DNA of 64,000 nt from Rhizobium glycinendophyticum (GTDB lineage Bacteria; Pseudomonadota; Alphaproteobacteria; Rhizobiales; Rhizobiaceae): NCBI RefSeq assembly GCF_006443685.1, contig NZ_VFYP01000001.1:2604001-2668000 (forward strand), given 5' to 3'. Positions 35,493-44,191 of this stretch are shown one piece after another. The translations under genes were made by a program, and so were the position numbers. Position 1 is the first letter of the stretch; each line of letters begins with the position of its first letter. Below the pieces are notes generated by a model. It saw only the letters and a program-made list of their open reading frames with translations. It was not told the origin of the DNA and made no database searches.

Positions 35493-37595
35493 ATGGCAAA
35501 TGATATTTCGCCGCCCCGTCAGGCGCGCCAGGTCGTAATGGCGGCGATCAGCGTGCTGGCAATTCTGGCCGCAATCGCGGCGCTGTCGGCCAATGTCGTC
35601 ATCACCATGCGCGATGCCGCCAACAGCATTGATGAAAACCGCTCGCTCGATGCCGTCGCCTCCGCCGTCTCGTCGATCAAGAAGCGCATGTCCGTCACGG
35701 TGCGGGACAACGCGATCTGGGACGATGCCTATGCGGCGGTCGGCTCTGCGGAAACGCAGGCCTGGATCGATGATAACTGGGGCACGACCAGCGAGGATTA
35801 TCCGCTTTACGATGGGGTCGTGGTCCTCGATCCCAAGGGCCGGCAGGTCTCGGCCTATCTGAAGGGCAAGGCCTTCGATGCCCTCAAGGCATTCGGCCCG
35901 AATTTCGCCGATCAGGCGAGCGACGCCTCCAGCCATCCCTCGACCAATGCTCATGTCGGCTTTTTTGCTTTGTCCGGCGAGATCACCATGGCCTCGACGC
36001 TGGCAATCCAGCCCTATTATGGCAAGCCGCCAACCCCGCTCTACACCCTCACCTTCTTCAAGACGCTGACGCCGGATTATATCGGCACCATCGCGGATGA
36101 TTTTCAGGTGAAGGGTCTGACACTCGGAAAGGATCGGCTGGCAGGCCAGCTCGATTTTGCGCTCCTCGCCACGGATGGCGCGGAACTGGGCCATCTCAAC
36201 TGGCCGAAACTCGAGCCGGGCACGGCGGTCTATAGCCGCGTCTTTCCGCAGCTCGTCATCCTCGCCATTCTCTTTGCCATCTTCGTGATGCTGGTGATCT
36301 TTCACTCACGCCTGGAATTGCGCCGGGAAAGCGCGCGCGCCGCGAAAGCAACCCGCGAGGCGACCCACGACCAACTGACGGGCCTGCTCAACCGCGCCGG
36401 CTTCATCCACGCGATCACGCACGCGCCGGCAGGCAGCATCGTGCACCTGATCGATCTCGATGGCTTCAAGGCCGTCAACGATGCCTGGGGCCATGCCGTC
36501 GGCGATCAACTCATTCGCCTGGTCGGCCAGACGCTCGGCGCCGTGCACGAACGGGTCTTTGCCATTGCCCGCATGGGCGGCGACGAATTCGCGCTCATCC
36601 ATCCGGACGAGGTCGATGCCGAGGCCGTTGGAAGCCGCATTGTCCATCTGCTGAAGCAGCCCTTCGCGATTGAAGGCCGCACGGTCGAGGTGGGCGCCAG
36701 TGTCGGCTTCACCGCTCTCACGGCAGACCAGCCGGCGCTGGAAGTCGTGCGCCGCGCCGATGTGGCCCTCTATCATGCCAAAGAAAGCGGCCGTGGCCAG
36801 ACCTCAGCCTATTGCCTCGAACTCGATCTCGAACGGGAAAACATGGCGGATGCGGAGCGGCGCCTGAAGGCCGCCATCGGCAATGACGAGATCGGCGTCG
36901 TCTTCCAGCCGCTGACCGCGGCTGCCTCGGGCAAGATCATCGGCGTCGAGGCTCTCGCCCGCTGGAGCCCGCCGACCGGCCCCGTGAGCCCCGAGGTGTT
37001 CATTCCGCTCGCCGAACGCTCGGGCCTCATCGATCAGTTGTCGCACAAGGTCTTTCAGACGGCGCTACAGGCGGTGCGCGACTGGCCGGAGCTCGATCTT
37101 TCGCTCAACGTCTCGCCCTTGCAGCTCTGCAACCCCAATTTCGCCGACGAGATCAAGCATCTCCTGACGAGCCAGAACTTCGATCCCCACCGCCTCATCC
37201 TCGAGGTCACCGAAGGCGTGTTCATTTCGAAGCCCGACAGGGCACAGCGCTCGATCACCGCGCTGCATGCGATCGGCGTGCGCTTCGCCATGGACGATTT
37301 CGGCACCGGCCATGCCAGCATCGGCACGCTCCGACAGTTCGGCTTCGACAAGGTCAAGATCGACCGCTCGCTGATCTCGGGCGGCAATGACGCCATCCTC
37401 CGGGCCACCATCCAGCTTGCCGCAGCCCTGGACATTCCTGTCACCGCCGAAGGTATCGAGACAGATGAGCAGGCCCATTTCGCCCGCGATGCCGGTTGCG
37501 AACTGCTGCAGGGTTATCTGATCGGCAAACCCATGTCGCTTGCCATGTTGAAGGAACGGCTGGAGCCACCGCCTCCCGCAGTGAAACGCGCCTGA
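35493..37595 (+). CDS. CHASE4-GGDEF-EAL cyclic-di-GMP protein
   Basis: 700 residues. A membrane helix (residues 15-37) and a second (253-270) bracket a CHASE4-like periplasmic sensor (RDNAIWDDAYAAVGS, DNWGTTSEDYPLYDGVVVLD). The GGDEF domain keeps its motif (RMGGDEFALI near 361). The EAL domain is complete by motif: GVEALARW near 485, DDFGTGHAS and AEGIET. So it may both make and break c-di-GMP. The ribosome site is weak. It is transcribed alone. Confidence 0.9.
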   Translation: MANDISPPRQARQVVMAAISVLAILAAIAALSANVVITMRDAANSIDENRSLDAVASAVSSIKKRMSVTVRDNAIWDDAYAAVGSAETQAWIDDNWGTTSEDYPLYDGVVVLDPKGRQVSAYLKGKAFDALKAFGPNFADQASDASSHPSTNAHVGFFALSGEITMASTLAIQPYYGKPPTPLYTLTFFKTLTPDYIGTIADDFQVKGLTLGKDRLAGQLDFALLATDGAELGHLNWPKLEPGTAVYSRVFPQLVILAILFAIFVMLVIFHSRLELRRESARAAKATREATHDQLTGLLNRAGFIHAITHAPAGSIVHLIDLDGFKAVNDAWGHAVGDQLIRLVGQTLGAVHERVFAIARMGGDEFALIHPDEVDAEAVGSRIVHLLKQPFAIEGRTVEVGASVGFTALTADQPALEVVRRADVALYHAKESGRGQTSAYCLELDLERENMADAERRLKAAIGNDEIGVVFQPLTAAASGKIIGVEALARWSPPTGPVSPEVFIPLAERSGLIDQLSHKVFQTALQAVRDWPELDLSLNVSPLQLCNPNFADEIKHLLTSQNFDPHRLILEVTEGVFISKPDRAQRSITALHAIGVRFAMDDFGTGHASIGTLRQFGFDKVKIDRSLISGGNDAILRATIQLAAALDIPVTAEGIETDEQAHFARDAGCELLQGYLIGKPMSLAMLKERLEPPPPAVKRA

Positions 37596-37706
37596 TCCAT
37601 GGCCGGGCTCCCCCTTCTTGAACCCGACCATCGGCCATAGGCACATGTCACTCGCCATGCTAGGAGGCGCCCACCCACGCCGCTTACGCACAGCCAAGAG
37701 ACCTCT

Positions 37707-38210
37707 ATGACCCCGGCCCTGCAGAACGACCTGACCACCGAACTTCGCGACCTCCTCACGGAGCTGCATCAGGCGCCGGAGCGCTTCCAGACCTGGGACG
37801 CGCATCTGGAGCTGATCGCAGCCGGAGGGCTGGTGGTGCTTCAATCGAAGCGGACGATGGGCCTCGTCGACAGCCTCTTCTGGGGCCGTCCGCCGAAGAC
37901 CAGCGAAAACAGGAAGCTGCCGGAATCGACCGCCTTCGCTGCCATCGACCGCTTCCTCGGCCTCAGCGCCCATCTGGCACTCTCCAATGCCCTGCCCGAA
38001 GGCCTTGTGCTGGATGAAGCCTATCCTCATTGCGCCGTCAAATTCGCCTACCGCAAGAAGGGCGCGCCGAAGGCAAAAACCCTGTCGATGATCTTCATCG
38101 GCTTCAACGACCAGGCGGAAGCGCTGGCCTATGCTGACGAGGCAGGCAAAACCCTGCCCCTGGTCACAAGCCGTCCACTGATGGGCGCAAGACTACACGA
38201 ATGGCGCTGA
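37707..38210 (+). CDS. Hypothetical protein
   Basis: 167 residues, unknown. It has an acidic/helical N-terminus (TTELRDLLTELHQAPERF) and a central segment (GLVVLQSKRTMGLVDSLFWGRP) with no known motif. AAGAGA precedes the ATG. It lies between the c-di-GMP gene and the convergent acyltransferase. Confidence 0.65.
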   Translation: MTPALQNDLTTELRDLLTELHQAPERFQTWDAHLELIAAGGLVVLQSKRTMGLVDSLFWGRPPKTSENRKLPESTAFAAIDRFLGLSAHLALSNALPEGLVLDEAYPHCAVKFAYRKKGAPKAKTLSMIFIGFNDQAEALAYADEAGKTLPLVTSRPLMGARLHEWR

Positions 38211-38242
38211 CGTCCGCCGGATACCCGCGCGCACAACCAGGC

Positions 38243-39307
38243 TTACTCCCCCGCGATCGCCCCCCGACGCCGCCGCCACAGAACGTCGTCGAGCTTGGTC
38301 TGCAGCCCGATGAAACGGGCGACGCCGAGCCGGTTGGCGATCACCTGAGCAAACAGCGGCAGCGCCACGGCAAGGGCAATACAGACGAAGATCACGGCCG
38401 TGAGATCGAGATGCAGCAGTTTCAGCCCGATGGCCCGAACGGTCGCAATCACAAGGATATGCATGACATAGATGCCCATGGTGCAGCGCCCGAGCACCAC
38501 CAGCGGCCGGCGAAGTGGCGAATGCGCCAGGATCGTCGACAGCATGAAGAAGGCAATCAGCCCGCATAACGTCCCGACCGTCGCCAGCCGCACGTCGAGC
38601 GCATACCGATAGGCAATGCTGCCGGCGACCACAAAACCCGCTGTCGCAAGACCCAGCATCACCGCTGAGCGCAGCGGCCCGGCCAGCCGCTCGGCACACA
38701 CCAGCCGTCCGATCGAGAAATAGACCAGGCCGTAAAAGAGGTCGATGACGATACCGGGCACCGGCAAACGGTGTACCGCGATCAGCAGCGCAAAGGCAAT
38801 CAGCGCCACCAGCCGCGCAGGGTAACGCTGCAGCAGATAGCTTGCGGCAAAAGCAATGAACAAGGCATAGAGAAACCAGAAGGGTGAAACCGGATCCCAG
38901 CCGATCGAGGCAAGCCGGCCGATGCTGGCATCGCGATTGACCACGCCCGACCCGCTCATGATCGCCTGTGCGGTCAGATGCACGGTCGACCACAGCACAT
39001 AGGGCCAGGCCAGGGTCACGAGCTTCGGCTTCCAGAACGGGCGCGCGGCGGCGCCAGTCATCCCGTCACGACGATCTGCCTCCCCATCGGCAGGCTCCCG
39101 TTGCCGCCCGCCTTCGTAGAGAAAGCCTGAGACGACGAAGAAAACAGGCATATGGACGGTGTAGACGAGGTAATCGACATAGCCCCAGACACCGTCGAAG
39201 GAGATGAGCCCGGCCACCTGCAACCCGCGCATCACATGGCCATAGACGACGAGAATGATGGCAATGCCCTTGGCGATGTCGAGCCCGTCTAGCCTCTGGG
39301 TCTGCAT
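38243..39307 (-). CDS. Acyltransferase family 3 membrane protein
   Basis: 354 residues. The N-terminus (RLDGLDIAKGIAIILVVYGH) carries the R-x-x-G-L-D-x-x-K/R-G and catalytic His motif of family 3 acyltransferases, followed by HMPVFFVVSGFLY. About 10 hydrophobic helices follow. Such enzymes O-acetylate or succinylate surface sugars; the substrate is unknown. Confidence 0.9.
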   Translation of the reverse strand: MQTQRLDGLDIAKGIAIILVVYGHVMRGLQVAGLISFDGVWGYVDYLVYTVHMPVFFVVSGFLYEGGRQREPADGEADRRDGMTGAAARPFWKPKLVTLAWPYVLWSTVHLTAQAIMSGSGVVNRDASIGRLASIGWDPVSPFWFLYALFIAFAASYLLQRYPARLVALIAFALLIAVHRLPVPGIVIDLFYGLVYFSIGRLVCAERLAGPLRSAVMLGLATAGFVVAGSIAYRYALDVRLATVGTLCGLIAFFMLSTILAHSPLRRPLVVLGRCTMGIYVMHILVIATVRAIGLKLLHLDLTAVIFVCIALAVALPLFAQVIANRLGVARFIGLQTKLDDVLWRRRRGAIAGE

Positions 39308-39406
39308 AACACATCTTTCGTCTGGCCAATTTCAGCCCGACCTTGCGCATGCGCCACACGGGAGGGTCAAGTTAAACGCTTGATTAACCTTAATTTGGAA
39401 CCCGCT

Positions 39407-40330
39407 TTACCGTCCGTAACGCCGCGCCCCTGCCACGCAGGCAACAACCGCCAGCGTCGCCAGCCCCATGCCCCAGCTCACCCGCTCACCGAGCAGCAGT
39501 GCCGCGAGCGCAAGCCCGAAGAACGGCTGCAGCAGCTGAAGCTGGCCAACTGCGGCAATGCCGCCAAGCGCCAGACCGCGATACCAGAAGACGAAGCCGA
39601 TCAACATGGAAAACAGCGAAACATAGGCAAGCCCCAGCCACTCGCCCGCCGTAACACCGGCGAAAGTCTCGGGCCTCAGCAACACGGTCAGCACCAGCAT
39701 GACGGGCAGTGCCAGCACCAGCGCCCAGGCGATCACGGCAAAGCCACCCATCTGCCGCGTGAGCCGCCCGCCCTCCGCATAACCCAGCCCGCAGACCAGG
39801 ATCGCGGCAATCATCAGCAGGTCTCCCGTCAGGGAAGCCGGCCCGCCATTCGTCACCGCAAAGCCGACAACGATCAGGCTTCCGGCCAGCGAGAAGAGCC
39901 AGAACACCGGCTTCGGCCGCTCCGCCCCGCGCAAGACGCCGAAGACGGCAGTCGACAAAGGCAGAAGCCCGATGAACACCAGCGACTGCGCCGAGGTGAT
40001 GTGCTGGAGCGCAAGCGCCGTCAAAAGCGGAAAGCCGACCACGACGCCGAGGGCTATGACCACGAGCGAGACCAGATCCCCTCGCCCCGGACGCGCGATC
40101 TTCAGCAGCAACAGCACGCCAAGCGCCAGAAGCCCCGCAATCGCGGCGCGCGCCGTCGTTAGAAACACCGGATCAAATCCTTGCACCGCCACCCGCGTTG
40201 CCGGCAGCGAGGCCGAGAAGATCAGCATGCCGAGCGCACCATTCAGGTATCCGAGCGTTGCCTTGTCCGTCGGCAACAGTCTCTTCGTCGCTTTTTCCGT
40301 CGTCGCCGCGCCGGTCATCACCTTGTCCAT
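39407..40330 (-). CDS. EamA/DMT-family transporter
   Basis: 307 residues with about 10 hydrophobic helices in two EamA halves (LGYLNGALGMLIFSASLPAT start, second half near FAVIAWALVLALPVMLVL). Likely an exporter of amino acids or metabolites. It is divergent from a MocR-type regulator across 157 bases, so the regulator may control it. Confidence 0.9.
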   Translation of the reverse strand: MDKVMTGAATTEKATKRLLPTDKATLGYLNGALGMLIFSASLPATRVAVQGFDPVFLTTARAAIAGLLALGVLLLLKIARPGRGDLVSLVVIALGVVVGFPLLTALALQHITSAQSLVFIGLLPLSTAVFGVLRGAERPKPVFWLFSLAGSLIVVGFAVTNGGPASLTGDLLMIAAILVCGLGYAEGGRLTRQMGGFAVIAWALVLALPVMLVLTVLLRPETFAGVTAGEWLGLAYVSLFSMLIGFVFWYRGLALGGIAAVGQLQLLQPFFGLALAALLLGERVSWGMGLATLAVVACVAGARRYGR

Positions 40331-40487
40331 GTTTGTTCATTCCTTGTCCTGCAACACCGCTGCCCCGTCTCCGCGTTTCAAGCCGGCCGCGACAGCATGC
40401 GGCACACCCTAGCGACTAGCCCCTCGACTCGGCAGGCACAGACCGATACACTTCGGCAAAACTGTACTGATAACGAAAGCCATACGC

Positions 40488-41909
40488 ATGGACGCCCGCG
40501 CCGCTGGCCATCCCGAGACGACAGAGACCTTCGCCGGCCGCACGGCGGGCGTCATGGCTGCCATCCGTGCCCGCATCGCATCCCGCAGTCTCGGTCCCGG
40601 CGCAAAACTTCCGTCGATCCGCAAGGCTGCCGATCTCTTCGGCGTCTCCCCGTCCACCGTGGTCGAGGCCTACGAGCGTTTGGCGGCCGACGGTGTCATT
40701 CACGCCCGCCCAGGCTCCGGCTTTTACGTGACGTCGCCTCAGGCGCCCCTGGTGCTGGCAGATCTCGGCCCCCGCCTGGACCGTGCCGTCGATCCCTTCT
40801 GGGTCACCCGGCAGTCGCTCGAAGCCCCGCTCGACGCTCTGAAACCAGGCTGCGGCTGGATGCCGCCGGACTGGATGCCGGAACAGGATCTGCGCAAGGC
40901 TCTGCGCAGCCTGTCACGCGCCGACACATCCCGCCTGACCGATTACAGCACCCCGCTCGGCCTCTTGCCCCTACGCCAGCATCTCGTGCGCCGCATGGCC
41001 GAAAGCGGCATCGAGGCCGCGGCCGCTCAGGTGCTGCTCGTCGAGAGCGGCACACAGGCGATTGATCTCGTCTGCCGTTTCCTGCTCGAACCGGGCGATA
41101 CGGTGCTTGTCGATGATCCCTGCTACTTCAACTTTCTTGCCCTGCTTCGTGCCCACCGGGCAAAGATCGTCGGCGTCCCCTTCACCCCCAACGGCCCGGA
41201 TCTCGATGCCTTTGCGGGCGCCGTCGCCACGCACCGGCCGCGCCTTTACGTCACCAATTCCGCCTTCCACAATCCGACCGGGGCCAGCCTCTCTCCCGCC
41301 ACCGCCCATCGTCTGATGAAGATCGCCGAGGCGTCCGACCTCACCATTATCGAGGACGATATCTTCGCCGATTTCGAACAGCAGCCCGCTCCACGGCTGG
41401 CAGCCCTTGATGGCCTGCAGCGCGTCATCCATGTCGGAAGTTTCTCGAAGACGCTCTCGGCGGCCACGCGCATCGGCTATATCGCCGCCCGCCCTGACTG
41501 GATCGAAGGCCTGACGGATCTCAAAATCGCCTCCTCCTTCGCCGGACCGGCGCTGGCGTCGGAACTGGTCCTTTCGGTCCTGAAGGACGGCAGCTATCGC
41601 CGGCATCTTCAGTCGCTGCGCAGCCGGCTTGCTGCCGCGATCGGCGAGGCCCGCAAGCGCCTCGCCCGCCTTGGCATCACACCCTGGATCGAGCCACGCG
41701 GCGGACTGTTTCTCTGGTGCACCCTGCCGGATGGCCAAGATGCCACGGACGTAGCCCGCCTCGCGCTTGCCGAAGGCGTCGTTCTCGCCCCCGGCAACGT
41801 CTTCTCTGCCTCCCAGAATGCCCCATCGATGATGCGGTTCAATGCGGCCCAGTGCGCCAATCCGCATATCTTCAAGGTGCTCGAAAAGGCCTTGCCCGCA
41901 AAGTCATAG
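40488..41909 (+). CDS. MocR-family regulator (GntR HTH + aminotransferase-like domain)
   Basis: 473 residues. The winged helix is at 20-75 (KLPSIRKAADLFGVSPSTVV). The PLP-dependent aminotransferase fold follows, with the PLP lysine in VGSFSKTLSAATRIGY. MocR proteins bind PLP or amino compounds and control a neighbouring gene; the DMT exporter is the natural candidate. The start at 40488 has no strong ribosome site. Confidence 0.92.
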   Translation: MDARAAGHPETTETFAGRTAGVMAAIRARIASRSLGPGAKLPSIRKAADLFGVSPSTVVEAYERLAADGVIHARPGSGFYVTSPQAPLVLADLGPRLDRAVDPFWVTRQSLEAPLDALKPGCGWMPPDWMPEQDLRKALRSLSRADTSRLTDYSTPLGLLPLRQHLVRRMAESGIEAAAAQVLLVESGTQAIDLVCRFLLEPGDTVLVDDPCYFNFLALLRAHRAKIVGVPFTPNGPDLDAFAGAVATHRPRLYVTNSAFHNPTGASLSPATAHRLMKIAEASDLTIIEDDIFADFEQQPAPRLAALDGLQRVIHVGSFSKTLSAATRIGYIAARPDWIEGLTDLKIASSFAGPALASELVLSVLKDGSYRRHLQSLRSRLAAAIGEARKRLARLGITPWIEPRGGLFLWCTLPDGQDATDVARLALAEGVVLAPGNVFSASQNAPSMMRFNAAQCANPHIFKVLEKALPAKS

Positions 41910-42364
41910 AAAGATCTCGCCGGTCCGCAACAAGAACCGTCAGCACAGGCGGGAGTACAAGTTGCCAGCTGCCGACTTCATCTCCTTTGACAGAATTGCA
42001 CCTCTGAAGTTTCAGATTTGCGACGACAGATTGAGGAAGATGCGTCCGGCGCGGCGGCGACAGGGAGGACGCGTTTCTGATCGGCTCAGGGCCTGTTGTG
42101 AAGGACCGCAACAGTATCGGTCCCGATGCTACGACAAAATTCACTGTTCATCCCGTAAAGTCGTCAAACGGTTCAGGAACACTGGTTTATCGACTGGAAT
42201 TTGCCGCGTCCCAGAAACGAAATTGGCTCTGCCGCTTCTTCGCAGACTGACCTTAGGAAGTTTAGCCAATCTGCCCGGCAATAGACGACACGACATCGGC
42301 CAAGTTCCCGGAACCTTTACCTTTCCACCGCATTTCTGTGCAACAGAATTGAGGAGAACACCCA
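41910..42364. other. Intergenic region, no gene seen
   Basis: 455 bases between the MocR gene and the small secreted protein. Open frames are short and without ribosome sites. An EcfG-like promoter sits at its right end (42310-42334); otherwise I see nothing. Confidence 0.4.
42310..42334 (+). promoter_or_regulatory. EcfG-like promoter of the small secreted protein
   Basis: GGAAC, 16 bases, CATT: one base off the consensus CGTT. The start of the gene lies 30 bases downstream. Confidence 0.4.
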
Positions 42365-42664
42365 ATGTCCATCATGAAATCCGCACTCGCCCTGGCCTTG
42401 CTCGTCACAGGCACTGCCTTTGCCGCGCCGGCCTCGGCCCAGGATGTCGAATTGCGCATCGGCCCGAACGGTGTCCGCCCGGTGATCCGTGAGCGAGATC
42501 GCGGCTGCAGCGCCCGCGAAGCCCGCGCCGCCGCTTTGGACGAAGGTCTGCGCCGCCCGCAGGTCGTCCGCATGACCGATCGGAGCGTGACGGTCGAAGG
42601 CTTCACCCGTCGTGGTCCGGAGCGCATCCGCTTCGCCAACCGTCGCGGTTGCCCGCTGATCTAA
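42365..42664 (+). CDS. Small secreted protein
   Basis: 99 residues. A signal peptide (MKSALALALLVTGTAFAAPASA, cut near Ala-Ser-Ala) leads to a mature part of about 73 residues that is basic, with two cysteines (RGC and RGC) that could form a disulfide. GAGGAGAAC precedes the ATG. I do not recognise a family, but similar short Arg-rich exported proteins are common in rhizobia. A strong terminator follows. Confidence 0.75.
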   Translation: MSIMKSALALALLVTGTAFAAPASAQDVELRIGPNGVRPVIRERDRGCSAREARAAALDEGLRRPQVVRMTDRSVTVEGFTRRGPERIRFANRRGCPLI

Positions 42665-42688
42665 GGCGACGACAAATGGTATGAAGAA

Positions 42689-42717
42689 GGATCCGCCGGA
42701 GCGGCGGGTCCTTTTTT
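42689..42717 (+). terminator. Intrinsic terminator
   Basis: A 10-bp stem (GGATCCGCCG with CGGCGGGTCC) with a 3-base loop, then a run of Ts. It follows the small secreted protein. Confidence 0.85.
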
Positions 42718-42724
42718 CTCTGCT

Positions 42725-42961
42725 TCAGCCTTTTCCGGAGCCCCCCGATAACCGCAGTGCGAGCGCCCGCACCGGCTGGCCGATGAGCATCGCCAGGGCA
42801 AAGCCGAGCGGCCAGCCAAGACCCAGCCCCTTTGCCCAGGCGCCCAGCCATTGAGGGGTCGGTCCAAAGGCAACAAAGGTGAAGAGCCCTGCGAAGAACA
42901 GGGACATGACAAATGACATCATAAGCGCCGTCAGCACGGCAAGTTTGAAGGATGAGGACAT
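42725..42961 (-). CDS. DUF2798 membrane protein
   Basis: 78 residues, two hydrophobic helices (AVLTALMMSFVMSLFFAGL and LGLGWPLGFALAMLIG), with P-x-W-L-G-A-W between them and a short basic tail. The pattern is that of DUF2798. Role unknown. Confidence 0.8.
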   Translation of the reverse strand: MSSSFKLAVLTALMMSFVMSLFFAGLFTFVAFGPTPQWLGAWAKGLGLGWPLGFALAMLIGQPVRALALRLSGGSGKG

Positions 42962-43158
42962 GGCGAGCTCCTGGCTTGGGCAGGGAGCGACACGCGCGCG
43001 ACACCTGCCCGATGGTTTCGGGTTCAAGTGTCGTGGGTTCTTCAAAAACATGGCCCGCTTGCACGCGGTGCCCGGCGACCGGACGGGCTAAGCCTCTTTT
43101 CGACCCCGGTATCCTAGCAAAGCAGGCAATTGGCAGCAAGCGTCCACCTAAAGACAGG

Positions 43159-43186
43159 AAACCCGCCGGATCGCTCCGGCGGGTTT
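43159..43186 (-). terminator. Perfect 12-bp hairpin after the ClpP gene
   Basis: AAACCCGCCGGA pairs perfectly with TCCGGCGGGTTT around a 4-base loop. It lies 27 bases beyond the minus-strand stop codon and can work in both directions. Confidence 0.75.
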
Positions 43187-43212
43187 TCTCGAAAATTTGC
43201 AGTCAGCTACTC

Positions 43213-43800
43213 TCAGCCGATATCGGCATGGCTGTCGATAATCCGGCCGACCAGACCATAGGTCACGGCGTCTTCAGCAGACAGCCAGTAGTCGCGGTCG
43301 ATGTCCTTGGCGATCTTCTCTTCCGACTGGCCGGTCGCCTTGGCGTAGATCTTGATCAGGCGCTGGTTCATCTTGATGATTTCGCGGGCCTGGATCTCGA
43401 TGTCGGACGCCATGCCCCGCGTGCCGCCAGACGGCTGGTGCATCAGGAAGCGGGTGTTCGGCAGCGCCAGGCGGCGTTCCTTGGGAACGGCGACGAAAAT
43501 CAGCGAACCGGCAGAAGCGGCCCAGCCAGTCGCGATGATCCAGACCTTCGGCTTGATAAACTTGATCATGTCATGGATCGCGTCGCCGGCTTCCACATGG
43601 CCGCCCGGCGAGCAGACGAACACGCGGATATCTTCATCCGATGCGGCAGCAAGGGCAACGAGCTGCGTGCAGACCTTCTGCGCCAGTTCCATGGTGATGC
43701 CGCCATAGATGAAGATCGAACGCGACTTGAAGAGGTTCGCTTCCGTTTCCTTGCCGATCGGCAGTTCCTTGCTCTTGTCGTCTTCGTCTTCGTTCATCAC
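43213..43800 (-). CDS. clpP: ClpP-family serine protease subunit
   Basis: 195 residues. The catalytic triad is visible: Ser97 in GWAASAGSL, His121 in [10 protein letters not shown] and Asp170 in [11 protein letters not shown]. The N-terminus (about 1-25) is acidic and Lys-rich rather than the usual axial loop sequence, and the Ser motif has A-S-A rather than A-S-M. This is a divergent extra ClpP, not the one next to clpX (absent here). It would form a barrel that degrades proteins with a Clp ATPase. Confidence 0.9.
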   Translation of the reverse strand: MMNEDEDDKSKELPIGKETEANLFKSRSIFIYGGITMELAQKVCTQLVALAAASDEDIRVFVCSPGGHVEAGDAIHDMIKFIKPKVWIIATGWAASAGSLIFVAVPKERRLALPNTRFLMHQPSGGTRGMASDIEIQAREIIKMNQRLIKIYAKATGQSEEKIAKDIDRDYWLSAEDAVTYGLVGRIIDSHADIG

Positions 43801-44191
43801 AGGGGACAGTCCTCGTTTGTTTGGCTCATCCGCACATAGTGCGTCTCATGGCTTAAGACAATGCGGGAAAAAGACAAGCACGGAAGCGATGAACAGAGGG
43901 TTAGCCGCTGGCGTATGACCGGTTGGCTCCACAGAATATATCAGCGCGCGTCATGCCCCGACCGCAACAGTCGTCCGCCAAGACGGGCGACCCTCGATTT
44001 GTCGTATCACCTGAAGGTGACATGCCGGAAAAGATGCTCGTTTCACCATCGGATTACCGACCAGAAGCCTGCCGGAGGCTCGCGGAATCTACCCGCACTT
44101 GCGTTTTTGCAAGTCCGGACACGCACCATTAACCCGCACCTCCTAAATTAGCCTGGTCCCTCTAAGCTCAAGGGAGCACCAGGCGGAGCAT
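43801..44191. other. Intergenic region upstream of the HD-GYP gene
   Basis: 391 bases. A short frame on the plus strand (43953-44132) is listed separately with low confidence. I see no clear hairpin; AT-rich patches lie near 43930-43950. Confidence 0.4.
43953..44132 (+). CDS. Doubtful small hypothetical protein
   Basis: 59 residues starting MPRPQQSSAKTGDPRF and ending in HH. It has protein-like composition with two cysteines but a poor ribosome site and no known family. It could be noise in a GC-rich intergenic region. Confidence 0.3.
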   Translation: MPRPQQSSAKTGDPRFVVSPEGDMPEKMLVSPSDYRPEACRRLAESTRTCVFASPDTHH

